From Candidatus Avoscillospira avicola (GTDB lineage Bacteria; Bacillota; Clostridia; Oscillospirales; Oscillospiraceae), in the NCBI GenBank assembly GCA_018712245.1, contig DVHE01000058.1:1-64000 (forward strand): a DNA stretch of 64,000 bases. The letters are read 5' to 3'. Numbering within the stretch: position 1 is the first letter of the stretch; each line of letters starts with the position of its first letter. Shown here in pieces: positions 1 to 8,734 of the stretch. The translations under genes and the position numbers were made by a program. The notes under the pieces were generated by a model. It saw nothing but the letters and a program-made list of their open reading frames with translations. It was not told the DNA's origin and ran no database searches.

Positions 1-92
1 GCCTGGGTCTGGTTTGGTGCGTCCATTTTAGACATATATGCGCAGATTTTTCTGTAATTTCCGTTATTTTAGCCGTCCCAGGCAGAAGAAAA

Positions 93-124
93 CCCGTCGC
101 AGAATTTTCCTATTCTGCGACGGG
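93..124 (-). terminator. Intrinsic terminator of the symporter gene
   Basis: Perfect 12-bp stem (arms 93-104 and 113-124, loop of 8). On the minus strand it is followed by a T-rich stretch. It lies 26 bp past the stop of the symporter gene. Bases 1-92 show no supported feature. Confidence 0.85.
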
Positions 125-149
125 CCCTTTCTGTGCTTGGAAACTGCGA

Positions 150-1382
150 TCACTTGGCGGCTTTGGCCTTCTTCTTGGCTTCCCAGTTGGTGACGCAGAC
201 GGAGCAGGCGATGTCGCCGGTGACGTTGAGGCAGGTGCGGCCCATGTCGAAGAGCCGGTCCACCGCGACGATCAGGCCGATGTAGGACACCGGTACGCCG
301 ATGGCTTCCAGCACCATGGCCAGCATGATCATGCCCGCGCCGGAGACGCCGGCGGTGCCGATGGAGGCCAGGGTGGCGGTGACGACGACCATGACCATCT
401 GGCCGAGGGTCAGGTCCATACCGGCGCAGCTGGCCAGGAAGACCGTGGCCACGCACTGGTAGATGGCGGTGCCGTCCATGTTGATGGTGGAGCCCAGGGG
501 CAGGACGAAGGAAGCAACGTCCTTGTCGGCGCCCATTTCATCAGCGCACTCCTTGGAGACTGGCAGGGTAGCGGCAGAGGAGGTGGAGGTGAAGGCGAAG
601 ATCATGGCCGGAGAGGCCAGGCGGAAAAACTTCAGGGGGCTGATCTTGCCGAAGACCTTGGCGGAGAAGGAGTAGATCACCACGGCGTGGACGATGTAGC
701 CGACGTAGGCGCACAGCAGCACCAAGGCCAGAGAGCCGAGGATCTCGGCGCCCTGGGTGGCCACCACCCAGGACATATAGGTGAATACGCCGATGGGAGC
801 CAGGGAGATGACGAACATCATCAGCTTCTCGATGACGGAGTAGAAGGAGCTTACAATGTCGCGGCAGAGGCGGGCTTTTTCGCCGGCTGCCAGGATGGCG
901 CCGCCAAAGAACAGGGCGATGACGATGACCTGGAGCATGTTGGCTGTGGAGAAGGATTGCCACATATTGCTGGGGAAGATGCTGACCAGGGTGGACATGA
1001 AGCCGCCGAACTCACTGGCAGTGTATTCCTGCTCGGAGCCGTCGAGGATGGGGAACAGGCCGGCGCCCTTGAAGATATTGGCAAACACCAAGCCGATGAC
1101 GCAGGCGATGGCGGTCGTCACCAGGAAGTACAGCACGGTCTTGACGCCCACAGAGCCGACCTTTTTCATGTCGTCCATGGAGAGGATGCCGTCGATCATG
1201 GAGAAGAGAACCACAGGCACCACGATGAACTTCAGAAGGTTGACGAAAATGTCGCCAAAGGGCTTGAGGTAGTCTTCGGTAAAGCCCTCCCACTTGGCAA
1301 AGTAGCAGACCAGACCGACGACAATACCGGCAATCAGCGCGATGAGGATTTGAATGGGGAGACTCAATTTCTTTTTCTTCAT
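150..1382 (-). CDS. Dicarboxylate/amino acid:cation symporter (DAACS family)
   Basis: A 410-residue polytopic membrane protein of the DAACS (GltP/SstT/DctA) family, which imports acidic amino acids or C4-dicarboxylates with Na+ or H+. Seen: the serine-rich hairpin TSTSSAATLP, the NMDGTAIYQ cation-site motif, the GTAGVSGAG second hairpin, and FDMGRTCLNVTGD. In that last motif the Arg corresponds to the arginine that selects acidic substrates in archaeal GltPh, so aspartate, glutamate or a dicarboxylate is the likely substrate (inference). The ATG at 1382 is chosen because GAGGTG lies 8 bases upstream and the protein then opens with a lysine-rich cytosolic tail; a further in-frame start upstream at 1451 lacks a ribosome site. 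Monocistronic, with its own promoter and terminator. Confidence 0.93.
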   Translation of the reverse strand: MKKKKLSLPIQILIALIAGIVVGLVCYFAKWEGFTEDYLKPFGDIFVNLLKFIVVPVVLFSMIDGILSMDDMKKVGSVGVKTVLYFLVTTAIACVIGLVFANIFKGAGLFPILDGSEQEYTASEFGGFMSTLVSIFPSNMWQSFSTANMLQVIVIALFFGGAILAAGEKARLCRDIVSSFYSVIEKLMMFVISLAPIGVFTYMSWVVATQGAEILGSLALVLLCAYVGYIVHAVVIYSFSAKVFGKISPLKFFRLASPAMIFAFTSTSSAATLPVSKECADEMGADKDVASFVLPLGSTINMDGTAIYQCVATVFLASCAGMDLTLGQMVMVVVTATLASIGTAGVSGAGMIMLAMVLEAIGVPVSYIGLIVAVDRLFDMGRTCLNVTGDIACSVCVTNWEAKKKAKAAK

Positions 1383-1464
1383 TTCTTTCACCTCGTTTAT
1401 TTTGGCCGAAATGTGCGGCTTCTCTTGACGAGAGATTAAGAAGTCGCTCACAACAGGTAGCTAC

Positions 1465-1493
1465 ATTATACCAAGACAGCTTGTAAAAGTAAA
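1465..1493 (-). promoter_or_regulatory. Sigma-A-type promoter of the symporter gene
   Basis: Minus strand: -35 TTTACT (1488-1493), 17-bp spacer, consensus -10 TATAAT (1465-1470). The predicted leader is about 75 nt. Confidence 0.75.
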
Positions 1494-1590
1494 GTAAAAC
1501 TGTGCAGAATTCATATATCTTATCAAAAATCACAATAACACATAGAAAAGCTGCTAAAATTCCATGAAGAAGTGCGTTCCGGGCGGAGCG

Positions 1591-1619
1591 CAAAAAAGAG
1601 GCCGGCCCGAAGGCCGGCC
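1591..1619 (-). terminator. Terminator of the nucleoside ABC operon
   Basis: 8-bp GGCCGGCC stem (1600-1607 and 1612-1619) around a tetraloop. On the minus strand it is followed by a run of six T. It lies just after the stop of the BMP lipoprotein gene. Confidence 0.85.
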
Positions 1620-1637
1620 CCTGGAGGCGCGGAATGC

Positions 1638-2750
1638 TTACTGCATAAAGGTGCCGTCAATCATCTGCTGGATGTACTGCTGATACAGATCCTGCTTCTC
1701 AGCGGGGACCAGATCGCTGACAGCGCCGGCGGACAAGGCGCCGTTCTGCATGGTGCCGTAGATCACTTCACCGCCGAAGGTGCCGTCTTCCACGGCGGTC
1801 ATGCACAGACCCACCAGGGAGGCGTTGTCCGTGACCTGGCTGCCGATGATGCACTCGTTCTGACCCAGCAGGTCGGAAGGCTGGGCGATGTCGTAGATGG
1901 TGACGGAGCCATTGGTGGCGTTGCGCTCGTCGATGGCCTGGCGGGCGCCGGAGTCGACGGCAGAGGCGTCACCGAAGAACACGTCGGCGCCGTTGTCCAT
2001 CATGGCGTTGGCGAACTCGATGCCCTTGTCGGAGGCGGAGAAGGAGTTGGTGTAGACGCAGTCGAGGGTGGTGACGGTCTTGCCGTTCTGCTCGCCGACG
2101 TAGGCAGCGGCTTCCTTGTAGCCCTCATACTTGCCCTTGGTGGTATCCAGTTCCATACCGCCGATGAAGGCGATGGTGCCGGTCTCGGTCATCAGGCCGG
2201 CCAGCGCGCCGGCGATCCAGCCGACCTGGGTGGCGTCGGGCAGCAGGGAGGTGACGTTGCCGTTGACGGCCTGGCCGGGGGTGTCCTCGCCGCCGTTAAG
2301 CAGGGCAAAGCAGACGTCCGGATATTCCTCAGCAGCCTGGAGAACGGCGTCGGTGTACTGGTTGCCGGGGGCGTAGATCAGGTCGAAGCCCAGCTGGCAG
2401 TAGGCGATGATGGAGTCGTAGTAGGCGGACTGATCGATGCTGTCGGAGACCTCGGTGGTCCAGCCGTGTTCGGCGGCGGCGTCCACCATGGCGTTGTAGC
2501 AGCTCATGCCCCAGCCGCCGTCGGAGATGCTGGAGTCGCAGATCATGGCGACCTTGAAATCGCCGGTGGGAGCGGCTTCGTCGGTGGTGTCGTCGGCGGT
2601 CTCATCGCCGGTGGTCTCGGCGGTGCTGTCACCGGTGGTCTCCGCGGTGTCAGCGGTGTCGGTGTTCTGACTGGTTGTGTCGGTGCTGGCGCAGGCGACC
2701 AGACCGAAGATCATGGTCAGCACCAGCAACAAGGCGAGAATCTTTTTCAT
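1638..2750 (-). CDS. BMP-family ABC transporter substrate-binding lipoprotein (nucleoside type)
   Basis: 370 residues. The signal peptide has a lipobox ending at Cys20 (LVAC), followed by a Thr/Asp-rich linker to about residue 62 and then the BMP (PnrA/Med-like) fold, beginning near FKVAMICD. Members of this family bind nucleosides, purines or related ligands at the outer face. It is the last gene of an operon with the ATPase and two permeases encoded upstream. In Bacillus yufNOPQ and many relatives the lipoprotein gene comes first, so the order is rearranged here. It has its own strong ribosome site (GGAGGAAA) and a 94-bp gap before it, as suits a component needed in excess. Confidence 0.92.
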   Translation of the reverse strand: MKKILALLLVLTMIFGLVACASTDTTSQNTDTADTAETTGDSTAETTGDETADDTTDEAAPTGDFKVAMICDSSISDGGWGMSCYNAMVDAAAEHGWTTEVSDSIDQSAYYDSIIAYCQLGFDLIYAPGNQYTDAVLQAAEEYPDVCFALLNGGEDTPGQAVNGNVTSLLPDATQVGWIAGALAGLMTETGTIAFIGGMELDTTKGKYEGYKEAAAYVGEQNGKTVTTLDCVYTNSFSASDKGIEFANAMMDNGADVFFGDASAVDSGARQAIDERNATNGSVTIYDIAQPSDLLGQNECIIGSQVTDNASLVGLCMTAVEDGTFGGEVIYGTMQNGALSAGAVSDLVPAEKQDLYQQYIQQMIDGTFMQ

Positions 2751-2844
2751 GGGATATTTCCTCCTGAAAAGTATTTATGACAACAGCAGAAGCTGGCGTC
2801 AACAGAAATGGGTGGCGGCGCTGCCCCTGAAGGGGAGGCGTCTC

Positions 2845-3774
2845 TTACCGCTCTTCCTTGCGGTAGGGCTTGCCGACGGCCTTGGGGCCGGCCTTCTTGG
2901 CGCCAATGAGGGCCAGGACCACCACAGTGGCGACATACGGGATCATCTGGAAGAACTGGTAGGGGATGCCGGAGGAGCCCACCTGGAGACGGATCTGCAG
3001 GGCGTCGCAGAAGCCGAAGAACAGGCAGGCCAGCACCACGCCGCCGGCGCTCCAGCGGCCGAAGATCACAGCTGCCAGGGCGATGAAGCCGCGGCCGGCC
3101 ACGTTGCCGTCCACATAGGTGGTGGAGTAGCAGGTGGTGAGGTACGCGCCGCCGATACCGGCCAGGGCGCCGCAGATGACGCTGGCCAGGTACTTGATGC
3201 CGATGACCGGGATGCCCAGGGTCGCGGCGGCTTTGGGATGTTCACCCACGGCCTTGTAGTTGAGGCCGGACTTGGTCTTATTGAAATAGATGGCCGTGAA
3301 GATGACCAGGGCGTAGGCCAGATAGACCATGGGGGTCTGATCGAAGAGCAGGGGGCCGATAAAGGGGATGTCCTTGAGACCGGGGATGGCCACGGTGGAC
3401 ATGAGCTTTACCTGGACCAGCTCAGAGCCGGCGCCGAAATAGACCCGGTAGATAAACGCGGCCAGGGCCGGGGCGAAGATGTTGATGGCCATGCCGTAGA
3501 CGATCTGCTCCGCGCAGAGATGGATGGTGGCGAAGGCATAGATCATATTGACCGCGATGCCCACCACAGCGCCGGCCAGCACGCCCAGGAAGGGGTCGCC
3601 GGTAATGAGGCATACCAGGAAGCCCACCAGGGAGCCGATGGACGCCAGGCCCTCCAGGCCGATGTGGACCAGGCCGGCCCGCTGGGAGTACAGCTCCGCC
3701 AGGGCCAGGAAGATCAGGGGCGTGGCCATGCGGACACTGGCCAAAATCAGATTCGAAACGAAAGTCCAATCCAT
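2845..3774 (-). CDS. ABC transporter permease, nucleoside type (NupQ/YufQ-like)
   Basis: 309 residues with about 8-9 hydrophobic segments, in the BPD_transp_2 (branched-chain amino acid/ribose-type permease) family. Sequence such as SQRAGLVHIGLEGL matches the NxGxEG-type signature near the N-terminus of nucleoside permeases of the BmpA-dependent systems. It forms the membrane channel with the product of the gene immediately upstream, whose stop is 2 bp away. The very basic C-terminal tail (PYRKEER) is cytosolic. Substrate inferred from the BMP lipoprotein and the two-domain ATPase of the same operon. Confidence 0.92.
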   Translation of the reverse strand: MDWTFVSNLILASVRMATPLIFLALAELYSQRAGLVHIGLEGLASIGSLVGFLVCLITGDPFLGVLAGAVVGIAVNMIYAFATIHLCAEQIVYGMAINIFAPALAAFIYRVYFGAGSELVQVKLMSTVAIPGLKDIPFIGPLLFDQTPMVYLAYALVIFTAIYFNKTKSGLNYKAVGEHPKAAATLGIPVIGIKYLASVICGALAGIGGAYLTTCYSTTYVDGNVAGRGFIALAAVIFGRWSAGGVVLACLFFGFCDALQIRLQVGSSGIPYQFFQMIPYVATVVVLALIGAKKAGPKAVGKPYRKEER

Positions 3775-3776
3775 GT

Positions 3777-4853
3777 TCAGCCCTCCTTCTTGGTGGTGCG
3801 CTTCTGGATCGCTGCCTGGAACTGGGGCAGCTTGACCATGGCGAGACCGGCCACGGCAAAGACGATGACCAGGGCCTGGATGATATCCGACACGCTGGTG
3901 GGCACGCCGGTGGCGGCCTGCATGGTGGTGGAGCCGGTGCGCAGCGCGGCGAAGAAGATGGCCACCACCACGGTCGCCAGGGGGTGCAGCTGGCCGATCA
4001 GCGCCATGGAGACGCCGTCAAAGCCGTAGCCGTTGCCGAAGTTGTTGATGAGGCGGTACTGGGTGCCCAGCAGCTCGGCGCTGCCGCCGAGGCCGGCGAT
4101 GATACCGGAGATCAGGAAGCTCATCAGGATGTACCGCTTGACGGCGAAGCCGTTGAACTGGGCGGCCGTCATGTTGTAACCCACAGCCCGGAGCTGGAAG
4201 CCCTTGGAGGTGTAGAACAGGAAGTAATAAATGAGCAGGCCTACCACCACGGCGATGATGAAGGCGGCGGTGAACCGCATGCCGAAGAGCCGGGTCAGCT
4301 GGGTCTCTTTGGGCACGGCCACGGTCTGGGGCACGGAGCCGTCCCGCATCCAGGCGGTGTAAATGACGCCCATGAAGAGGGTGGCCACATAGTTGAGCAT
4401 GATGGAGATGATCATTTCGTTCTGTCCCCGGAAGATCTTCAGAAGGCCGGGGATCAGGGCCCAGAGGCCGCCGGCCACGGCGCCGGCCACCAGGCAGAGG
4501 AGAATGGCGGGCAGGCCGGTGAAGGGGACTTTGGTGGCGATGACGCAGCAGACGATACTGCCCATCAGGAACTGGCCTTCGCCGCCCAGGTTAAAGACGC
4601 CGCAGCGGTAGGCGAAGCAGGCGCACAGGCCGGTGAAGATCAGGGGCGTGGCCTTGTTGAGGGTGATGCCCAGGTTGGCCAGACTGCCGAAGGCGCCGAC
4701 CCACAGGTATTGCAGCGCCTCAAAGGGGTTTTTTCCCAGGATGACCATGATCAGGCAGCCCAGCACAAAGGCCAGCAGCACCGAGACCACGGGCACGGCG
4801 ACGTTCAGGAGCTTGGTGCCCCGGATTCCGCCGCGAGCTTTCGTTCTTTCCAT
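3777..4853 (-). CDS. ABC transporter permease, nucleoside type (NupP/YufP-like)
   Basis: 358 residues, BPD_transp_2 family, a little longer than its partner permease as is usual for the NupP/YufP subunit. Visible signatures are FNLGGEGQFLMG, corresponding to the conserved N-[IL]-G-x-E-G-Q motif, and NEMIISIMLNYVA, a highly conserved helix of this subunit type. It is followed after 2 bp by the second permease gene and preceded by the ATPase gene by 10 bp, so translation is probably coupled. Confidence 0.93.
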   Translation of the reverse strand: MERTKARGGIRGTKLLNVAVPVVSVLLAFVLGCLIMVILGKNPFEALQYLWVGAFGSLANLGITLNKATPLIFTGLCACFAYRCGVFNLGGEGQFLMGSIVCCVIATKVPFTGLPAILLCLVAGAVAGGLWALIPGLLKIFRGQNEMIISIMLNYVATLFMGVIYTAWMRDGSVPQTVAVPKETQLTRLFGMRFTAAFIIAVVVGLLIYYFLFYTSKGFQLRAVGYNMTAAQFNGFAVKRYILMSFLISGIIAGLGGSAELLGTQYRLINNFGNGYGFDGVSMALIGQLHPLATVVVAIFFAALRTGSTTMQAATGVPTSVSDIIQALVIVFAVAGLAMVKLPQFQAAIQKRTTKKEG

Positions 4854-4863
4854 CGCGCTTCCC

Positions 4864-6372
4864 TCACTTTCCGGCCATGGCCAGGCTGATCTCTTCGATG
4901 GGCGGGTTCTTGCCGTCGTACTCGCCGAGGATCCGGCCCTCGAACATCACCACGATCCGGTCAGACATCTCGAGGATCTCGTCGAAGTCCGCGGAGATCA
5001 ACAGCACGCCGCAGCCGGCCTCCCGGGCCTCGATCATGGTGTCGTGGACGTAGCGGGTGGCGCCGATGTCCAGGCCCCGGGTGGGGTGGACGGCGATGAG
5101 GATATCCGGCCGGGCTTCCAGCTCCCGGGCCAGAATGATCTTTTGCTGGTTGCCGCCGGAGAGGTTGCGGGCCTCCTGCTCGATGGAGGCGCAGCGGATG
5201 TCGTACTTCTGCTGCATCTGCAGAGCGTAGTCCCGAATGGCTTTTTTCTTCAGAAGCCAGCCCTTGGCGCGGCTGAACCGCGGCTCACCGGTGGATTTGA
5301 GGACGATATTGTCCTTGACGCTCATGTCGCCGATGAGGCCCATTTTGTTGCGGTCCTCGGGGATGTGGCTGACGCCTTCTTCAATAAAGGACTGGGGCAT
5401 GAACTTGGCCACCTTGCTGTCCTTGAGGTCCACCTTGCCGCCGTCAGGGGCGATGACGCCGGTGATCAGCTGGGCAAGCTGGCTTTGGCCGTTGCCGTCC
5501 ACGCCGGCCACGCCGACGATCTCACCCTTGCCGATGGTCAGGGTGATGCCGTTGAGGCCGGCGTGCTTGGACGCCTTGTGGTAGTCCACGTTTTGAAGGG
5601 CCACCACCGGATCGTCGGTGACGGTGCGTTTTTCATAGTGGGAGGGACTCAGCTCCCGGCCGATCATCAGGTTGGCCAGTTCCTGGCCGGAGGTTTCGCC
5701 GCGGTCCAGGGTGCAGACCGTCTCGCCGGCGCGGAGAATGGTGATCCGGTCGGAAACCCGCAGCACCTCGCGCATCTTGTGGCTGATAAAGATGATGCTC
5801 TTGCCCTCGGAGGTGAGCTTTTCGATGATGGCGAAGAGACCCTCCACTTCGATATCTGTCAGGGCGGCGGTGGGCTCGTCCAGCACCAGCAGTTCCGCGC
5901 CCCGGTAGAGCGCCTTGAGAATCTCCACGCGCTGCTGCTCGCCCACGGAAATCTCCGTGATCAGCTTGTCCAGCTGGACCTCCAGGCCGTACTTCTCGGC
6001 CAGCTCCAGAATCTCCTTGCGGCGGGCGTCCTTCTGGATGAACACGCCCTTGGCGTTCTTGTCACCCAGGATGATGTTTTCAAAGACCGTCATGGCCTCC
6101 ACCAGCATGAAGTGCTGATGCACCATACCGATGCCCAGCTGCACGGCCTTGGCGGGATTGTCGATCTTCACCGGCTGGCCATTGAGATAGATCTGCCCCT
6201 CGGTAGGCTGGTAAAGCCCGATGAGGACGTTCATCAGCGTGGATTTGCCCGCGCCGTTCTCGCCCAGCAGCGTATGGACCTCGCCCTTTCGGACCGTCAG
6301 ATTGATGTCCCGGTTGGCGTACAGATCGCCGAAGCGCTTGGTGATATGTTCCATGCGCAGAAACTCTTCCAT
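4864..6372 (-). CDS. ABC transporter ATP-binding protein with two ABC domains (NupO/YufO-like)
   Basis: 502 residues with duplicated nucleotide-binding domains. The first has an intact Walker A (GENGAGKST), signature (SVGEQQR) and Walker B (LLVLDEPTAAL). The second has a degenerate Walker A (GVDGNGQSQ, Lys replaced by Gln) but a good signature (LSGGNQQK), the asymmetric pattern normal for ribose/nucleoside-type ATPases. ATG at 6372 is preferred because GGGAG lies about 8 bases upstream; an in-frame start 14 codons earlier is unsupported. It is the first gene of the four-gene operon, with a promoter at 6462-6489. Confidence 0.93.
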   Translation of the reverse strand: MEEFLRMEHITKRFGDLYANRDINLTVRKGEVHTLLGENGAGKSTLMNVLIGLYQPTEGQIYLNGQPVKIDNPAKAVQLGIGMVHQHFMLVEAMTVFENIILGDKNAKGVFIQKDARRKEILELAEKYGLEVQLDKLITEISVGEQQRVEILKALYRGAELLVLDEPTAALTDIEVEGLFAIIEKLTSEGKSIIFISHKMREVLRVSDRITILRAGETVCTLDRGETSGQELANLMIGRELSPSHYEKRTVTDDPVVALQNVDYHKASKHAGLNGITLTIGKGEIVGVAGVDGNGQSQLAQLITGVIAPDGGKVDLKDSKVAKFMPQSFIEEGVSHIPEDRNKMGLIGDMSVKDNIVLKSTGEPRFSRAKGWLLKKKAIRDYALQMQQKYDIRCASIEQEARNLSGGNQQKIILARELEARPDILIAVHPTRGLDIGATRYVHDTMIEAREAGCGVLLISADFDEILEMSDRIVVMFEGRILGEYDGKNPPIEEISLAMAGK

Positions 6373-6461
6373 GGCGTCATCTCCCTTCAAAAAAAGAGCC
6401 GTGGGAGCGGGCACTCCCAGAGCCCGTCTCGCCGCGTCTTGCTATGATTTCCCTTATAATA

Positions 6462-6489
6462 AGGATACAGGAATTTTGAGTAAAGTCAA
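6462..6489 (-). promoter_or_regulatory. Promoter of the nucleoside ABC operon
   Basis: Minus strand: -35 TTGACT (6484-6489), 16-bp spacer, -10 TATCCT (6462-6467). An alternative TATTAT lies just downstream but at a poor 22-bp spacing. The GH3 gene starts about 100 bp away on the other strand; its own promoter is not clear (TATGAT at 6549-6554 with a weak upstream hexamer). Confidence 0.55.
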
Positions 6490-6590
6490 GAAGTTTTCGG
6501 ACTGCCGGGCGAAGGATGGCGATTTGCCTCTTTTGCCCGGACAGAAAATATGATACACTATAAAAAGAATGTACTTAGGAGGTTTCTTCT

Positions 6591-8690
6591 ATGGAATATA
6601 CACCCCGAATGCTCCAGAATATGCTCACGGCCCGCGCCGCTGCCGCAGGGAGCATGGTGCTTTTGAAGAATGTCAATGGCACGCTGCCGCTCCGGCCCCA
6701 GGGCTCGGAGAAGCTGCCGGTGGCCGTGTTCGGCACCGGCCAGGTGCGGACGGTGTTTGCCTGCCCGGAATTTGAGCTTTACCACACAGTCAGCGTGCTG
6801 GACGGCCTGGCGGCCTCGGATCTGGTGGCTCCCGACGGCCTCCTGGCGCACAAGTACCGGGCCTGGGCTTTGAACAATCCCACCGGCGCCATGCCCTGGC
6901 GCAGCCTTTCCATGGAGGAGCTGGCTGAGAACAACGCCGCCGCGGTGGTGGTTCTCTCCCGCAACGAGGACGCCTACGATCCCATCGTCAACAACGAGGA
7001 GCTGGCGTTGATCGAAGCCGTGACGCAGGCCTTTTCCAGGACGGTGCTGGTCCTCAATACCCCCGGCTATATGGAGGTGGCCAAGGCGGCGGCCCTGTGC
7101 GGCGCGGTGGTCTATATGGGCATCCCCGGCCAAGAGGGCGGTGCGGCCCTGGCCGACCTGCTCACCGGCCAGGCCATCTTCCAGGGCCACCTGAACCAGA
7201 GCTGGCCCCGGCGGCGGGCCGACTTCATCCAGGCCAATCAGAAAATGGATATCTACTGCGGCTACCGCTACTTTGACAGCTTCGGCACGGAGCTTTTGTA
7301 CGACTTCGGCCACGGCCTTACTTATGGCGCAGCGGAGCTGGAGTCCGTCGGCGTGGCGGTGGATGGGACGGAGCTGGTGGTCACGGCCCGGGTGGTCAAC
7401 ACCGGGGAGACGTGGCCCGTGTCTCAGGTGGTGCAGGCTTACGTCTCCAGCCCCGCCGGCAAGCTGCCCCAGCCCAAGCATGTCCTGGTGGGCTTTGCCC
7501 GGACGAAGCTCCTGGACCCGGGCCAGGGCCAGCAGGTGGAGATTCGGGTAAATCTGGCCAATCTGACTTCCTATTCCGAGGCTTCTGCCGCGTTTTTGCT
7601 GGAGGCGGGATACTATGACGTCCGGGTGGGCTTCTCCGCCCGGGCCACGGTGGTGGCGGGCTCGCTCTACCTCAATCGCGACGCGCTTTTGGCGCCGGTG
7701 CTGCCGCTGCCCATGGAGCCCACGGCCAACCGCACCCCCGGCCTGCCCTATACCTATCCCGGTGAGGCCGAGGAGATCGCCCAGGCCCGGAAGCGGGCCA
7801 TCCGCCTCTCCGGCTGGAACCTCACCAAGACGCCCATCCGCCGGCCCAAGCCCGCGGCCCTCTGCCGCGGCGTGGACCATCCAGTGCGGCTGGAGGACGT
7901 GAAGGCCGGCAGGGCCAGCGTCTATGAGCTGGCAGCAGCCATGGACGATGTCTCCCTCCGGCACCTGGTGCTGGACTTCGGCCTGTGCCCCGGCGGCCCT
8001 GCGGGCGCCCTGGGAGCCTCGGCGGACCTGATGGAGGACTGGGGCATTCCCCAAATGACCATTGCCGCCGGCGCCGACGGCCTGCTTCTGACGAAAGAGA
8101 TCATCGATCCCGAAAGCGGCGCGGTGACGGCCCGCCAGTACTGCACGGCCTTCCCGGCTTCCAGCCTGCTGGGGTGCAGCTGGGATTTGGAGCTGGTGGC
8201 CGGTGTGGGCGCGGCAGTGGGCCGCGAGATGGCCGAGTACGGGGTGGACCTGTGGCTGGCACCGGGCGCGGATGTGCTGCGGGGCCCCAGCCAGCGCCAC
8301 AACAGCCGCTGCTGGTCGGAGGACCCCCTGATGGCCGGGCGGTATGCGGCGGCCCTTTCCGGCGGCGTCAGCCGCTGGGGCGGCGCGGTTCTCCGGTCCG
8401 TTTCCATGGAGTACTATACCGACGTCACCCTTCGGGCCTACCTGGAGCTCTACAGCCGGAGTTTTGCCCTGGCTGCCCCCACGGCGGCAGCGGTGCTGAT
8501 CCCCACCGAACGGCTCAACGGCCAGGTGTGCAGCGAAGATTCGCCCCTCTCCCAGCTGCTGCGCCAGCAGTGGAAGTTCAAGGGCCTCTTCCTGGCCGAC
8601 GACGAGCGCTTTGTCCGCGAGCCGGACCGGCTGATGCTGGAGCAGGCCGCGCTGCCGATTTTGCGCTTCGCCCTGACGAGAAAAGGATAA
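6591..8690 (+). CDS. Glycoside hydrolase family 3-like protein, domains in swapped order, degenerate catalytic domain
   Basis: 699 residues, no signal peptide. The usual GH3 order is reversed. Residues about 10-250 resemble the GH3 C-terminal alpha/beta sandwich (AAAAGSMVLLKN, GYRYFDSFGTELLYDFGHGLTY). About 250-365 is a fibronectin III-like module. About 435-690 resembles the N-terminal TIM barrel. Swapped GH3 enzymes are known, for example in ruminal Ruminococcus. In the barrel the conserved Lys-His pair is replaced by Arg-Ser (VLRSVSMEY) and the fingerprint before SEDP is altered. The nucleophile region reads GLFLADD, so the nucleophile Asp may remain but the family SDW is lost. Activity on glycosides is therefore doubtful; a binding or regulatory role is possible. 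Ribosome site AGGAGG upstream of the ATG. Confidence 0.85.
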   Translation: MEYTPRMLQNMLTARAAAAGSMVLLKNVNGTLPLRPQGSEKLPVAVFGTGQVRTVFACPEFELYHTVSVLDGLAASDLVAPDGLLAHKYRAWALNNPTGAMPWRSLSMEELAENNAAAVVVLSRNEDAYDPIVNNEELALIEAVTQAFSRTVLVLNTPGYMEVAKAAALCGAVVYMGIPGQEGGAALADLLTGQAIFQGHLNQSWPRRRADFIQANQKMDIYCGYRYFDSFGTELLYDFGHGLTYGAAELESVGVAVDGTELVVTARVVNTGETWPVSQVVQAYVSSPAGKLPQPKHVLVGFARTKLLDPGQGQQVEIRVNLANLTSYSEASAAFLLEAGYYDVRVGFSARATVVAGSLYLNRDALLAPVLPLPMEPTANRTPGLPYTYPGEAEEIAQARKRAIRLSGWNLTKTPIRRPKPAALCRGVDHPVRLEDVKAGRASVYELAAAMDDVSLRHLVLDFGLCPGGPAGALGASADLMEDWGIPQMTIAAGADGLLLTKEIIDPESGAVTARQYCTAFPASSLLGCSWDLELVAGVGAAVGREMAEYGVDLWLAPGADVLRGPSQRHNSRCWSEDPLMAGRYAAALSGGVSRWGGAVLRSVSMEYYTDVTLRAYLELYSRSFALAAPTAAAVLIPTERLNGQVCSEDSPLSQLLRQQWKFKGLFLADDERFVREPDRLMLEQAALPILRFALTRKG

Positions 8691-8696
8691 AAATAG

Positions 8697-8724
8697 TCCG
8701 CCGCCGTGTTCCTCCGGCGGCGGA
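8697..8724. terminator. Bidirectional terminator between GH3-like and TRIC genes
   Basis: 10-bp GC-rich stem (8697-8706 and 8715-8724). On the plus strand it is followed by TTTGTCTT, and on the minus strand by CTATTTTTA. Confidence 0.75.
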
Positions 8725-8734
8725 TTTGTCTTGC

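Noticed and set aside
1572-2780. Long plus-strand open frame opposite the BMP lipoprotein gene
   Set aside because: Translated product is Gly/Val/Asp/His repeats with no family features; it mirrors the GC-biased codons of the real minus-strand gene. Same reasoning for other long frames such as 4633-6447 (+) and 40112-42625 (-).
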